Shown: positions 33,660 to 42,324, numbered from the stretch's first letter. The stretch is 64,000 nucleotides of DNA from Oscillospiraceae bacterium (GCA_015066385.1 SVOJ01000008.1:1-64000); one strand, 5' to 3'. A program made the numbers and translations. Notes: generated by a model from the sequence alone, not told the origin.

Positions 33660-34250
33660 GTGCAATGCAGAATGCTGAGTGAAAACGGAATAGAGGTTCA
33701 ACTGAGCCGCGATGAAATGCAGGCTCTTGATATTACATACGAAAATCTGGATTATGCCAATACCGAAACCCGCCGTGTGCTGTGGACGGTGCTTGATGAA
33801 GCAGGCAGCACCCTGGGATGCAATATTGATCTTTCGGGTCGGATGCTCATTGAAGCCCGACCCGACGGGGACGGCGGATGTATTCTTGATTTTACATTAT
33901 ACCCGCACACAAAAAACAAAGTAAAACGATCGAAATCCGTAAAAACGGACGGCACATTGTTGTTTGAAACCGACAGTGCCGATGCGTTGTTGCGGGCGGT
34001 CTGTGCAAGCGGGACGGACTGCCGTGCCGATCTGTATCTGCAGGGCGGGGTGTTCCGTTTGCTGTTATATCCTGCAACAGAGCAACGTCTGCGCCTGACA
34101 GCCGTGCTGGCGGAATTCGGTGCGTTGTATGAGCCGAATGCAAATGAAGTTGCCGCAATCAGTGAATACTGGCCGTGTGTGTGCAAAAATGCCGTGCAGC
34201 TGTTGCGGTCTTATGCCTTGCTCAGAGAGAGTAAAGATGTTCAAAACTGA
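33660..34250 (+). CDS. MecA-like adaptor protein
   Basis: About 196 residues from a GTG at 33660; AAGGAG lies 11 bp before it and covers the alternative GTG at 33648. The N-terminal part matches the MecA pattern: ENGIEVQLSRDEMQALDITYENLDYANTETRRVLWTVLDEAGSTLGCNID, then LMIEA-like MLIEARP. A C-terminal domain with LLRAVCASG and LYLQGGVFRLLLYP follows. MecA proteins bring substrates to the ClpC ATPase. It overlaps the convergent phosphoesterase gene by 29 bp at the 3' ends. Moderately confident; the C-terminal half is divergent. Confidence 0.7.
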   Translation: MQCRMLSENGIEVQLSRDEMQALDITYENLDYANTETRRVLWTVLDEAGSTLGCNIDLSGRMLIEARPDGDGGCILDFTLYPHTKNKVKRSKSVKTDGTLLFETDSADALLRAVCASGTDCRADLYLQGGVFRLLLYPATEQRLRLTAVLAEFGALYEPNANEVAAISEYWPCVCKNAVQLLRSYALLRESKDVQN

Positions 34251-35334
34251 CACCCGAGTCGGCGATGACGATCTTTGTACCGCCGTTGAAACCGAACTGA
34301 AATCCCGATGCCACGCCGACCTTGAGTGTATAGGTCATGCGCACATCTTCATAAAGAATGGAGAAATTGTTCATATGTTCATGACCGCAGAATATGTTTT
34401 TGGTGGTACCGACTTGCTTGACCGCTTCAAAGAAGCCGTTGGGGACGGGATTGCCGTCTGCATCGCGCGGACAGCAGATTTTTTCGTTGCATTCGCCCGA
34501 GGCTGCAAAACCGTCACGCCATGTTTCGTTTTCAGTGTCCCAAGCGGCATCGTAAGCAAACTGATATTCCGCATTGGGAATGTGATAGAAAACGGTGGTT
34601 TCGGTCGGCTTTCCCGTGACGGACTGAATACCTTTTGCCGCCCATTTGTACCATTCGATCTGCGTTTCGTTCAGGTGTGATTTGTGTGTATCCATCATAA
34701 GAATGGAGTTGACCACCTTTTCACCCTCGCAGATGTTGATGATATAATTGCCGCAACCCATGGACGGATCCCCTTTTTTGAACAGGCAATACGGGCTTTG
34801 CATCATGATGTCGGCAAGGTAATTTGCATCGCAGTTGCCTTCTGCATCATGGTTGCCGAACACGGGTGCCCACGGTGTTTCAAAGGAATTCATCAGGTCG
34901 GTGATGCGTTTGACTGCAAAAACGGTGGAGTCGGTGCACACGATGTCACCGGTGACGGTGATGAGATCGGGCTGCACCTTTTTTACAAGTCTTTTCATGG
35001 TTGCCGAAGACAAAAATGCCGTGAATGCGCGGTAATCGTAGTCTGCAAAGTGCGTGTCCGTGAAGTTGAGAATCACAAAATCCTTGCCTTCTTCCTTTTG
35101 CAGAACAAAGGTGTCTTCCAATTTGTATTCATCGTCAGCCGACCACTCATCCGTGCTCGGTTCCCCGATGTACTCGGTGTTCTTGATTTCTTTCATGTGA
35201 AACAGTGCATAAATCATGTCTTTGAATGTTGCCATACGCACATATCCTTGCGTTGTGTCACTTGCCGCAACACAAAAGCCTGCCGTCGAAAAAACAAGAA
35301 CACTGCAAAGCAGAATGCTGATTATTTTTTTCAT
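34222..35334 (-). CDS. exported calcineurin-like metallophosphoesterase
   Basis: About 370 residues from the ATG at 35334, which has AGGAG 9 bp upstream. A signal peptide ends at CVAAS. Metal-binding motifs run in order: NFTDTHF (D-x-H), TVTGDIV (GD), PVFGNHDAEG (GNHD/E), a central His in FYHIP, and IFCGHEHMNN (GHxH equivalent). The family hydrolyses phosphomono- or diesters with a two-metal centre outside the cell. It is monocistronic and convergent with the MecA-like gene. Confidence 0.87.
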   Translation of the reverse strand: MKKIISILLCSVLVFSTAGFCVAASDTTQGYVRMATFKDMIYALFHMKEIKNTEYIGEPSTDEWSADDEYKLEDTFVLQKEEGKDFVILNFTDTHFADYDYRAFTAFLSSATMKRLVKKVQPDLITVTGDIVCTDSTVFAVKRITDLMNSFETPWAPVFGNHDAEGNCDANYLADIMMQSPYCLFKKGDPSMGCGNYIINICEGEKVVNSILMMDTHKSHLNETQIEWYKWAAKGIQSVTGKPTETTVFYHIPNAEYQFAYDAAWDTENETWRDGFAASGECNEKICCPRDADGNPVPNGFFEAVKQVGTTKNIFCGHEHMNNFSILYEDVRMTYTLKVGVASGFQFGFNGGTKIVIADSGVSFEHLYSL

Positions 35335-35363
35335 AAAAAACAACTCCTGTTCATATATTTATT

Positions 35364-35402
35364 CCAGGCCGTGCAGCATAACAAAGACGGCTTTGTTGTC
35401 TG
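35364..35402 (-). repeat. degenerate second copy of the rpe 3' end
   Basis: Read on the minus strand this encodes KAVFVMLHGLE and a stop, against KAVIDLLHGLQ and a stop at the end of rpe. The two segments share CAGGCCGTGCAGCA and most bases after it. It looks like a short tandem duplication at the gene's end. Confidence 0.65.
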
Positions 35403-35420
35403 CTATTCTTTCGTATATTC

Positions 35421-36071
35421 TTACTGCAGGCCGTGCAGCAGATCAATGACGGCCTTGCGGTCTGTCTGTTTGAATACATAACTGCCTGCAACAAGCACAT
35501 CCGCACCCGCTTTTACGCACAGCGGTGCGGTTTTGTCGTCCACGCCGCCGTCCACCTGAATGTGGGTGGCAAGACCTCTGCGGGTGATTTCTGCACGGAT
35601 TTTTTCAATTTTCGGCAACATATCTGCCATAAATTTCTGTCCGCCGAAACCGGGTTCCACAGTCATCACAAGCACCATATAAAGACGGTCAAGATAAGGG
35701 AATACCGCTTCAGCGGGAGTGCCGGGTTTGAGTGAAAGGGCGGCTTTAATGCCTTTTTCGTCAAGATAATCAAGCACTTCGCCGATGTCTGCATCCGCTT
35801 CAATGTGGAATGTGATGAGATCTGCCCCTGCTTCGACAAACAGGGGAGCCGCAAACTTCGGGTCTGTGACCATCAGATGCACGTCCAGCACCGTGTCGAA
35901 CTGCTTGCGCAGGGTGCTGACAAGGCCGGGGCCGAAACTTAAATTCGGCACAAAATGACCGTCCATAATGTCTATATGCAACATATCCGTGCCGCCGTTC
36001 ACCACGTCGGCGGCTTCAAGGGAAAGTTTACCGTAATCGCATCCCAACAGGGACGGGGAAACAAGGATCAT
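35421..36071 (-). CDS. rpe: ribulose-phosphate 3-epimerase
   Basis: The 216-residue TIM-barrel enzyme interconverts ribulose 5-phosphate and xylulose 5-phosphate in the pentose phosphate pathway. Family motifs are VSPSLLGCDYGKL, LHIDIMDGHFVPNLSFGP (metal His and catalytic Asp), DVHLMV, MTVEPGFGGQKF and QVDGGVDDKTA (second catalytic Asp). The length is standard. A good SD (AAAGGAGTG) precedes the ATG. It appears monocistronic. Confidence 0.96.
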   Translation of the reverse strand: MILVSPSLLGCDYGKLSLEAADVVNGGTDMLHIDIMDGHFVPNLSFGPGLVSTLRKQFDTVLDVHLMVTDPKFAAPLFVEAGADLITFHIEADADIGEVLDYLDEKGIKAALSLKPGTPAEAVFPYLDRLYMVLVMTVEPGFGGQKFMADMLPKIEKIRAEITRRGLATHIQVDGGVDDKTAPLCVKAGADVLVAGSYVFKQTDRKAVIDLLHGLQ

Positions 36072-36162
36072 AATAAAACACTCCTTTCATCCCTTTATTA
36101 TACACCATTATAATTTATTTTTCAATACTTTTGGTGCGGTGCATATTTTTCTGTTTTTATTA

Positions 36163-36191
36163 TTGATTTTTTAAGGAAAATAGTGTATTGT
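36163..36191 (+). promoter_or_regulatory. promoter of the lipoprotein gene
   Basis: TTGATT and TATTGT are 17 bp apart, about 58 bp upstream of the start codon. Confidence 0.45.
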
Positions 36192-36249
36192 AGAATCAAA
36201 TACTATGGGTAATTGCGGTGTGCATTCCCGTTTTTAAGGAGTTTTAGCA

Positions 36250-36987
36250 ATGAAAAAAAAGATGATCTCAATTTTTTGTGTACTTCTGGCTATGAGTCTG
36301 TTGCTGTGCGGTTGTTCCTCGGATGACGATGCCGTTTCAGACGGCGATGTTTCCTTTGAACTGAGCAAAGACCTGATCGATGATGATCTTGCACAATTGA
36401 AACTGTTTGAAAGCGGTTGTTTTTATCTTAACGGTTTCATGACGGATGCAACGGGCGAAACGCTCCCGATGGAAATGGCAATCAAAAACAACAATACCTA
36501 TATGGGCTCGCAGATGGAAGGTGTGACCATTGCTTTCATGTGCGTGGACGGTAAATATTATATGAATTATCCCGACGGCGAATGCGTGCTCGAACTGGAT
36601 GAATCAGTTTGCAGTGAAATGGGACTCGATCCGACGGAACTGGCATTTGATGCTTCTTCCATTGCCATCGGTGATGTGGATAACAGTGTTCTTATCAGCG
36701 AAGAAGATGCCCTCGTGGATGACGTAAAGGCTGTTTGCCGTACATATCAGCAGCCCTCCGGCAACTATGTCAAGACCTACATGAAAGACGGCAAGATGAT
36801 CCGTTTGCAGCGTGAAGATGCACAGGGCAATATGACCAGTGTATTTGACATTGATGTGCTTGTCGATATTTTCCCCGATTCTGTTGTCAGTCTTCCGTCC
36901 GGCAGCAAACTGTACAGCGGAACAACAGGCATGATGGCGTTCATGATGAAATTCGCCGCCGCTGTCGGTATGGATGCTTTTGAATAA
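36250..36987 (+). CDS. lipoprotein, paralogue of the dockerin protein's C-terminal domain
   Basis: The 245-residue protein has a lipoprotein signal MKKKMISIFCVLLAMSLLLCGC, giving a lipidated Cys near residue 20-22. The mature part matches the C-terminal domain of 4434-5384 in order: FESGCFYLNG, TYMGSQMEG, IAFMCVDGKYYM, CSEMGLDP, LPSGSKLYSG and MKFAA. This suggests one extracytoplasmic domain attached by lipid here and by dockerin there. It may be a LolA/LppX-like beta-sheet lipid-binding domain, but that is a guess. It is followed after 1 bp by an SDR gene. Confidence 0.78.
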   Translation: MKKKMISIFCVLLAMSLLLCGCSSDDDAVSDGDVSFELSKDLIDDDLAQLKLFESGCFYLNGFMTDATGETLPMEMAIKNNNTYMGSQMEGVTIAFMCVDGKYYMNYPDGECVLELDESVCSEMGLDPTELAFDASSIAIGDVDNSVLISEEDALVDDVKAVCRTYQQPSGNYVKTYMKDGKMIRLQREDAQGNMTSVFDIDVLVDIFPDSVVSLPSGSKLYSGTTGMMAFMMKFAAAVGMDAFE

Positions 36988-36988
36988 A

Positions 36989-37699
36989 ATGAAAACAGCA
37001 CTTGTGTTCGGCGCAACGGGCGGAATCGGTGAAGCCGTTGTGCGCCGTTTGCACCGTGACGGATATAAAACCGCGCTCGGCTATTGCCGTTCCGAAGAAA
37101 AGGCAAAGGCTCTGGCAGAAGAATTGTCTGCTTTTTGCGTGTATTGCAATCAAAGCGACCCTGCCGGTGTCAATCAGGCCGTACAGACCGTGTATGCACA
37201 GTTCGGATCCTTGGATCTGCTTGTAAACTGCGCGGGCGTTTCCGAATGGGGGCTGTTTGACATGCTTTCCGATGAAGCGTGGCAACATCTTCGCGGTGTC
37301 AATCTGGACGGTACACTGTATGCCTGTCGTGCCGTCGTACCGCTTATGGTGCGTCAAAAAAGCGGTTGCATTGTGAATATGGGTTCCGTCTGGGGCGAAA
37401 CGGGAGCATCCTGTGAAGTGGCTTATTCAGCTTGCAAGGCAGGCGTTTCCGGGCTTACCAAGGCACTCGCAAAGGAACTTGCACCGTCGGGCATTACGGT
37501 CAACTGCGTTGCTCCGGGGGCTGTTGAAACCGCTATGATGCGCCGTTTTTCCGAAGCGGAAATCGATGCGCTCTGTGAAGAAATTCCCCTCGGCAGAATG
37601 GCAAAGCCCGAAGAAGTAGCCGATGCCGTTGCATTCCTTGCAAACGCGCCTTACATAACAGGTCAGATCCTCGGTGTCAACGGAGGACTTTATATCTGA
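36989..37699 (+). CDS. short-chain dehydrogenase/reductase, FabG-like
   Basis: About 236 residues from the ATG at 36989, one base after the lipoprotein stop, so probably translated by coupling. The NAD(P)-binding motif is VFGATGGIGEAV, followed by LVNCAGVSEWG and the catalytic Ser (NMGSVWGE) and Tyr-x3-Lys (AYSACKAG). The C-terminus ITGQILGVNGGLYI is typical of FabG-like 3-ketoacyl-ACP reductases. A sugar or alcohol substrate is equally possible since it lies outside a fatty-acid cluster. Confidence 0.9.
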   Translation: MKTALVFGATGGIGEAVVRRLHRDGYKTALGYCRSEEKAKALAEELSAFCVYCNQSDPAGVNQAVQTVYAQFGSLDLLVNCAGVSEWGLFDMLSDEAWQHLRGVNLDGTLYACRAVVPLMVRQKSGCIVNMGSVWGETGASCEVAYSACKAGVSGLTKALAKELAPSGITVNCVAPGAVETAMMRRFSEAEIDALCEEIPLGRMAKPEEVADAVAFLANAPYITGQILGVNGGLYI

Positions 37700-37716
37700 A
37701 AAAAAGAGGAATTCAA

Positions 37717-39003
37717 ATGAAAGTATTGCAAAAATTAACCCGCATGACAGCCCTGTTGCTGGCGGTTATGCTGATTGTTCCCGCTTTTTCCGTTCCTTCC
37801 GAAGCGGCATCGGTCGTAACTGTCAGGGATGAACAACTCAAAGAGTTTTATCTGAATGAATTCAACAAGGTCGTCAATGCCGTCAAAAGGAATCGCCCCG
37901 GTGTCACGGTATTGGCAACAGGTGAGGTTTCGCAGAGTGAGGATCTCGAAGAAGACCGCATGGCCGATTTTGCAAAAACGGTTGTTGCAAATGTGTTTGC
38001 AAATGAAAAATCACTTGCTTCTGATCTTCTTGATGCGCTGAATGAGGATGATTTTTTTGGTCAGCAACAGGCAGATGTTTCTTATGACCGCGGTGCATTG
38101 AATATGGATAAAGTGCCCGTTTCAGGCAAGGACTATGTAAGCTCCCTGACAACAAAATATGATTTTACCATGAAAATGCTTCGCAATGATGAAAAGCAGA
38201 GAACGGAGCTGCTTATTCAGTTCCCCGAAACCTTGCTTTTGGATGCGCTCAATCCGCAGAAAAGTGATCTTTCCAAGGTTTTTGACCTGCCGACCAATAC
38301 TGACGTTGTTCTCACACAGGATGAAGATGAAATCATTATTCTGGAAGGCGGCTTCTTCCAGTTGAATGATATTGTCTGCACCGATGCGTACATTGATATT
38401 ATCTACAATGATAATATGGAGCTGATCACCTACACCTCCAACATCAACTACCGTGTCAAGGTCAGCACCTACACCATGCTCGAACAGCTCTGGCCTGTTT
38501 TCTTCAAGACCCTGCAAAGCATGGGACTTGATGTCGGTGATATTGCAAACTTTAACATTGTGTCCATCATTATGAGGCTGATCGGTGCTTTTACGGGATT
38601 CGACCCCGAAGAGTCCATGAGCAGTGTGTATACGGATTACACGGTCAAGTATCAGATGTATGAACTGGATTGGACACCGCGCTATTTCGGCGATGTGGAC
38701 GAAGACAACCGTGTGGATTCCAATGATGCACGCACACTTCTGCGTTCGGCTGTCGGTCTGCAAGTCATTCGCGATGCAAGTGACCTCTATTTCTCCGATA
38801 TGGATTTTGACGGTGAGATCACTTCGGGTGATGCACGTCTTGCACTGCGTGTTGCCGTCGGGCTTGAAAAAAAATATACATCCAAAGCAATGCGAGAGGC
38901 ACAGCTCGAAGATAATTGGGAAGATCCCGATGAGCCGCTGATTCCCGATGATCCCATTGAAATACCCGACGAGCCGGAAGTGCCCGAAATCCCGATCGGC
39001 TGA
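37717..39003 (+). CDS. exported dockerin protein of unknown function
   Basis: The 428-residue protein has a signal peptide (about 1-30, ending SEAAS), a ~310-residue region without known motifs, and then a type I dockerin (about 327-388). The dockerin repeats are GDVDEDNRVDSNDARTLLR with AVGL, and SDMDFDGEITSGDARLALR with AVGLE. An acidic, Pro-rich tail (PDEPLIPDDPIEIPDEPEVPE) ends the protein. The dockerin points to a cell-surface complex. It follows the SDR gene by 17 bp and may share its transcript. Confidence 0.78.
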   Translation: MKVLQKLTRMTALLLAVMLIVPAFSVPSEAASVVTVRDEQLKEFYLNEFNKVVNAVKRNRPGVTVLATGEVSQSEDLEEDRMADFAKTVVANVFANEKSLASDLLDALNEDDFFGQQQADVSYDRGALNMDKVPVSGKDYVSSLTTKYDFTMKMLRNDEKQRTELLIQFPETLLLDALNPQKSDLSKVFDLPTNTDVVLTQDEDEIIILEGGFFQLNDIVCTDAYIDIIYNDNMELITYTSNINYRVKVSTYTMLEQLWPVFFKTLQSMGLDVGDIANFNIVSIIMRLIGAFTGFDPEESMSSVYTDYTVKYQMYELDWTPRYFGDVDEDNRVDSNDARTLLRSAVGLQVIRDASDLYFSDMDFDGEITSGDARLALRVAVGLEKKYTSKAMREAQLEDNWEDPDEPLIPDDPIEIPDEPEVPEIPIG

Positions 39004-39043
39004 TCGGAATCTTGTTGTTTTTTGGTAATGTGATATTATTTGC

Positions 39044-39072
39044 TTGACAAATTTAAAAAATTATTGTATATT
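39044..39072 (+). promoter_or_regulatory. promoter of greA
   Basis: TTGACA and TATATT are 17 bp apart, about 40 bp before the start. Confidence 0.75.
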
Positions 39073-39112
39073 GTTGCTTAATACTCTCCCCCCGGAAAGG
39101 ATATGAACTGAC

Positions 39113-39586
39113 ATGGCTGATGTTTACAAACTGACAGCGGAAGAATTTGCCCGTTACAAAAATGAACTTGACACTTTGCGCGACTCCGGCAGAAAAGAAA
39201 TTGCCGTAAGACTCGACGAAGCAAGAAGCCTGGGCGATCTTTCCGAAAATGCGGAATATGATGCCGCCAAGGATGACCAGGGCAGAATGGAAGCCCGCAT
39301 CGCAGAACTCAAGACCATTATTGAGAATTCTGAAATTATTGATGCAAGTGCTCTTTCTACTGCAACGGTCGCTGTAGGTTTGTCTGTTAAAGTGTTTGAT
39401 AAAACATTCAATGAAGAAGTGGTTTATTCCATTGTAAATCCTCCGCAGGCAGATCCGTTTGATAATAAGATTTCCGATGCTTCTCCCGTAGGTTCCGCAT
39501 TGCTCGGACATTCTGTCGGAGATGTTGTCAATGTTGAAACGCCTGCAGGTATGCTTGAGTTTAAAATTCTCGACATCTTCAAGTAA
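39113..39586 (+). CDS. greA: transcription elongation factor GreA
   Basis: The 157-residue factor rescues backtracked RNA polymerase by stimulating transcript cleavage. The N-terminal coiled coil carries the tip residues in RSLGDLSENAEYDAAKDDQGRMEARI, where the D/E pair reaches the active site. The C-terminal globular domain ends LLGHSVGDVVNVETPAGMLEFKILDI. Length and both domains match the family. Confidence 0.97.
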   Translation: MADVYKLTAEEFARYKNELDTLRDSGRKEIAVRLDEARSLGDLSENAEYDAAKDDQGRMEARIAELKTIIENSEIIDASALSTATVAVGLSVKVFDKTFNEEVVYSIVNPPQADPFDNKISDASPVGSALLGHSVGDVVNVETPAGMLEFKILDIFK

Positions 39587-39596
39587 AAATCCTTCG

Positions 39597-39619
39597 CCGC
39601 CCGGATCTTCTCCGGACGG
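39597..39619 (+). terminator. hairpin after greA
   Basis: CCGCCCGGA pairs with TCCGGACGG (one mismatch) around TCTTC; only scattered T residues follow, so some read-through into the next gene is likely. Confidence 0.55.
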
Positions 39620-39659
39620 TGCTTGTTTATTTATTGACCGCAAAGGTACAGGAGTTTGT

Positions 39660-40361
39660 ATGGTTGCAGCGGCAATTCTTGCAGGCGGCATAGGCACCCG
39701 CATGGGTTCTCATACCCCCAAACAATATCTTGAACTTAACAAAGAACCGATTCTGATTCACTCCGTGCGCGCTTTTCTGACGCATGATCGGGTGGATCGG
39801 ATTTGTGTTGTTGTGCCGCAGATTTTCTGCGATGAAACAAGAAAGTTGTTGCAGGATGCATTCGGTGCAGACTGCGGCATTGATGTGATTGCCGGCGGTG
39901 AAAACCGCAGTTTGTCGCTTCTCAATGCGGCAGGATTTTTTTCACGAACCTGCCCGCCCGATACTGTTTTTATCACGCATGATGCGGTGCGGCCGTTTAT
40001 TACAAAGCGCATTATAGACGAAAATATTGATTTTTGCATCCTTCACGGTGCGGTCGGCACGGTCATTCCCGCAGTGGACACCATTTTAATGAGTGAAGAC
40101 GGGCAGTTTATAAGCCATGTGCCGCCGCGCAAAAATGCATTTCATGCACAAACCCCGCAAACATTCCTGCTGGGGAAAATGACACAGTTGCTCGAAAGCG
40201 CAACTGCCGCACAGCATGCCGCATTCACCGACGGTTGCTCTGTGTTTTTGCAGGCGGGACTGCCTGTTTATATGGTACAAGGTGAAAGTTATAACATAAA
40301 AATTACCTATCCCGATGATTTGAGTCGCGGAGAAGAAATACTCAAAAAGTTTTTTAACTGA
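39660..40361 (+). CDS. IspD/TarI-family cytidylyltransferase, TarI-like
   Basis: 233 residues from the ATG at 39660; CAGGAG precedes it, and the ORF-track start lies in greA. The family activates a sugar alcohol or methylerythritol phosphate with CTP. The P-loop-like AAILAGGIGTRMGSHTPKQYLEL is common to both branches. RPFITKRIIDENI, GAVGTVIPAVDTI, QTPQTF and NIKITYPDDL agree better with TarI (ribitol-5-phosphate cytidylyltransferase) than with IspD. With a glycosyltransferase 14 bp downstream, synthesis of a CDP-polyol for a surface polymer is plausible. No TarJ-type reductase is adjacent, so IspD cannot be excluded. Confidence 0.82.
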   Translation: MVAAAILAGGIGTRMGSHTPKQYLELNKEPILIHSVRAFLTHDRVDRICVVVPQIFCDETRKLLQDAFGADCGIDVIAGGENRSLSLLNAAGFFSRTCPPDTVFITHDAVRPFITKRIIDENIDFCILHGAVGTVIPAVDTILMSEDGQFISHVPPRKNAFHAQTPQTFLLGKMTQLLESATAAQHAAFTDGCSVFLQAGLPVYMVQGESYNIKITYPDDLSRGEEILKKFFN

Positions 40362-40375
40362 AAGAAGGTACACGG

Positions 40376-41725
40376 ATGGCATCCATTACTGTTGTTGTTA
40401 CTTCCCATAAAACGGATGAAGAAGGTCTTCGCTGGTCACTGGAAGCATTGGTTGAACAAACCGTTGAGAATTTTGATGTTGTGCTTGTGGATGACGGTAC
40501 AACTGCGTGTGCGGCAAAGGTTTTTGAAGAATATTGCAATGAATATGACGGCTTTGTGACTGTTGTCAGTGAAAAACAGGGAACAGCCGCTTCCCGCAAT
40601 GCGGGTGTGCTGAAAGCAAAAGGTGATTTTGTGACCTTTCTGGACGGCGGCGATTATATTTCCCCCGAAACGATCGAGCGTTTCCGCAAAACACAGGAAG
40701 ACACCAAAGCCGACCTTGTCTGCAACCGTTATTATTATTCGGGCGAAGGCGAACCCGGTTATGACAGTTGGTCGGAACAAATCTGCGTTGTTCCCTCGGT
40801 GGACCGTCTGGACAGAGCTTTGCTCAATACCTGTGATCTGGACGGTAAGCTCTACAGCCGTAAATTTTTTGACCTGTATTCTCTGCGGTTTCCCGAACAG
40901 AGCGTGGCTTACAATGCATGGTTGACCATGAAATGTGCACTCAGCGGTGCAAAAATTGCCGGCTGTGCAGGTGCAATTTATGAAAAGAAGACCAATCCGC
41001 TGTTCGGCGAAGCAAAGCCGACGGCAGGTTCTTTCAAGGCATTCGTTGCTGTTTATGACGAAATTCTTGATTGGATCCGTGCTGTCATCGAAGAAGAAAC
41101 GGGCAATCTTGACGGCGATGAATATGTTTATCAGGAAATCCTGACCGTATATTTCCAGTTGCTCACCGACCGTTTTTACCGTGCATTCTGGCACATAGAC
41201 GATGATATTCTTGAACTGCTTCGTGCCAAACTCGAAGAACTCAGCGAACCGCTCGGCGAAGACAGAAAAAAGAAGATCAACGAAAAGAACATTGACATCC
41301 GTTTTCCTGCCATGTATATCCACGTGGAGGATGCCGTGCAGATGCCGTTGTTCAGCATGCTGATTGATATTACGAAAACGGAAGAACTCGGCGATCTCAT
41401 CCGTTCTTTCTACGGGCAGAAATTTCCGTTCTTTGACCTGTGGGTCAAGCAGAGCGACTTTAATTCAGGCTTCTATCCCGCAGAATGGAAGTCTGCTCCC
41501 AACCTGCATCTGTTGCCCGATAACGGCTTCTTTGCCAAGGCAAGGCAGGATTGCGCGGGTATCCCGATCAATGTCAAGGATGCAACACCTGTAGACAGCA
41601 GTGTTTTGAGCGAACTTGCAACCGCCAAAATGCCGAGAGCCATGATTCAGTATAAATTTGCAGCATTGCGCAAATCCAAAGGTGCCAAAACTTATCTCAA
41701 AGGCAAAGGCTTCAACCTCCGATAA
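40376..41725 (+). CDS. family 2 glycosyltransferase
   Basis: The 449-residue protein has an N-terminal GT-A domain: TVVVTSHKTDEEGLRWSLEALVEQT, FDVVLVDDGTT, QGTAASRNAGVLKAKGDFVTFLDGGDYI, the last replacing the usual D.DD with DGGD. The C-terminal ~230 residues are helical and unassigned. No transmembrane helix is visible, so it is a cytosolic enzyme, perhaps adding a sugar or polyol-phosphate unit to a cell-wall polymer with the upstream cytidylyltransferase. AGAAGG serves as SD. Confidence 0.85.
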   Translation: MASITVVVTSHKTDEEGLRWSLEALVEQTVENFDVVLVDDGTTACAAKVFEEYCNEYDGFVTVVSEKQGTAASRNAGVLKAKGDFVTFLDGGDYISPETIERFRKTQEDTKADLVCNRYYYSGEGEPGYDSWSEQICVVPSVDRLDRALLNTCDLDGKLYSRKFFDLYSLRFPEQSVAYNAWLTMKCALSGAKIAGCAGAIYEKKTNPLFGEAKPTAGSFKAFVAVYDEILDWIRAVIEEETGNLDGDEYVYQEILTVYFQLLTDRFYRAFWHIDDDILELLRAKLEELSEPLGEDRKKKINEKNIDIRFPAMYIHVEDAVQMPLFSMLIDITKTEELGDLIRSFYGQKFPFFDLWVKQSDFNSGFYPAEWKSAPNLHLLPDNGFFAKARQDCAGIPINVKDATPVDSSVLSELATAKMPRAMIQYKFAALRKSKGAKTYLKGKGFNLR

Positions 41726-41734
41726 AATCAAACG

Positions 41735-41764
41735 AAAAGACCTGCAAAAGCGGGTCTTTTTTAA
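41735..41764 (+). terminator. terminator after the glycosyltransferase gene
   Basis: AAAAGACC and GGTCTTTT form the stem around a 14-nt stretch; the T run extends further. Confidence 0.8.
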
Positions 41765-42282
41765 TCGCTTTGTGTTTTGCAATGCCTTTATTATAATAAA
41801 AAATAGAGAATTATTCCACCCTGCATTTTCATCCCCGACAAGCCAAAAAGACCGTAGAATCGGGCTTTCCGGGGGATAAAAATTTTGATTTTTTGTAAAA
41901 TAAATTACGGTTTGCCGGCTATTTCGGATTGAACTTTGATGAAAATAATCTTTTTATTTTTTTTCTTTATTTTGCGCGCGGTTATATATAACATTCTTTC
42001 AATACTTTCTTTATCTTTCTTACTTATATAATTGTATATACGGTCTTACAATCGGTCTGACAAAAAAATGGGGTCGGTCTGACGCTTGGTCTGACGAATT
42101 GGAGACCGCACACCCCGAAAAGCCTTTGCTGACGGGCGTTGCGGGACAGGTCGGTCTACAATTTGTCAGACGAATTGTAGACCGTTGGTCTGACGAAAAT
42201 TCTGACAAAACTCGATTCAGCATGCAATGAATGCGTTTTTGTTATGATTTCGCATTTTACATTCCCGCTTTTCCGTAAAGCA
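41765..42282. other. 520-bp non-coding region with a GGTCTGAC motif array
   Basis: The left part (to about 42040) is AT-rich with no gene or clear signal. The right part holds four direct GGTCTGAC copies at 42054, 42076, 42088 and 42187, an inverted GTCAGAC at 42165, and the stem GGTCTACAATT / AATTGTAGACC (42153-42183) with that inverted copy in its loop. It could be a regulator-binding array or a mobile remnant; no ORF of credible length crosses it. Confidence 0.6.
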
Positions 42283-42311
42283 CAAAAAAGGAGCTGTTTT
42301 TCACAGCTCCT
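42283..42311 (-). terminator. terminator of the iron alcohol dehydrogenase gene
   Basis: On the minus strand AGGAGCTGT, GAAAA and ACAGCTCCT are followed by TTTTTT. Confidence 0.9.
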
Positions 42312-42324
42312 CTCATATAGTTTC

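Noticed and set aside
42001-42240. A CRISPR-like array from the GGTCTGAC copies
   Set aside because: Copies are 8 bp with irregular spacing; too short for CRISPR repeats.
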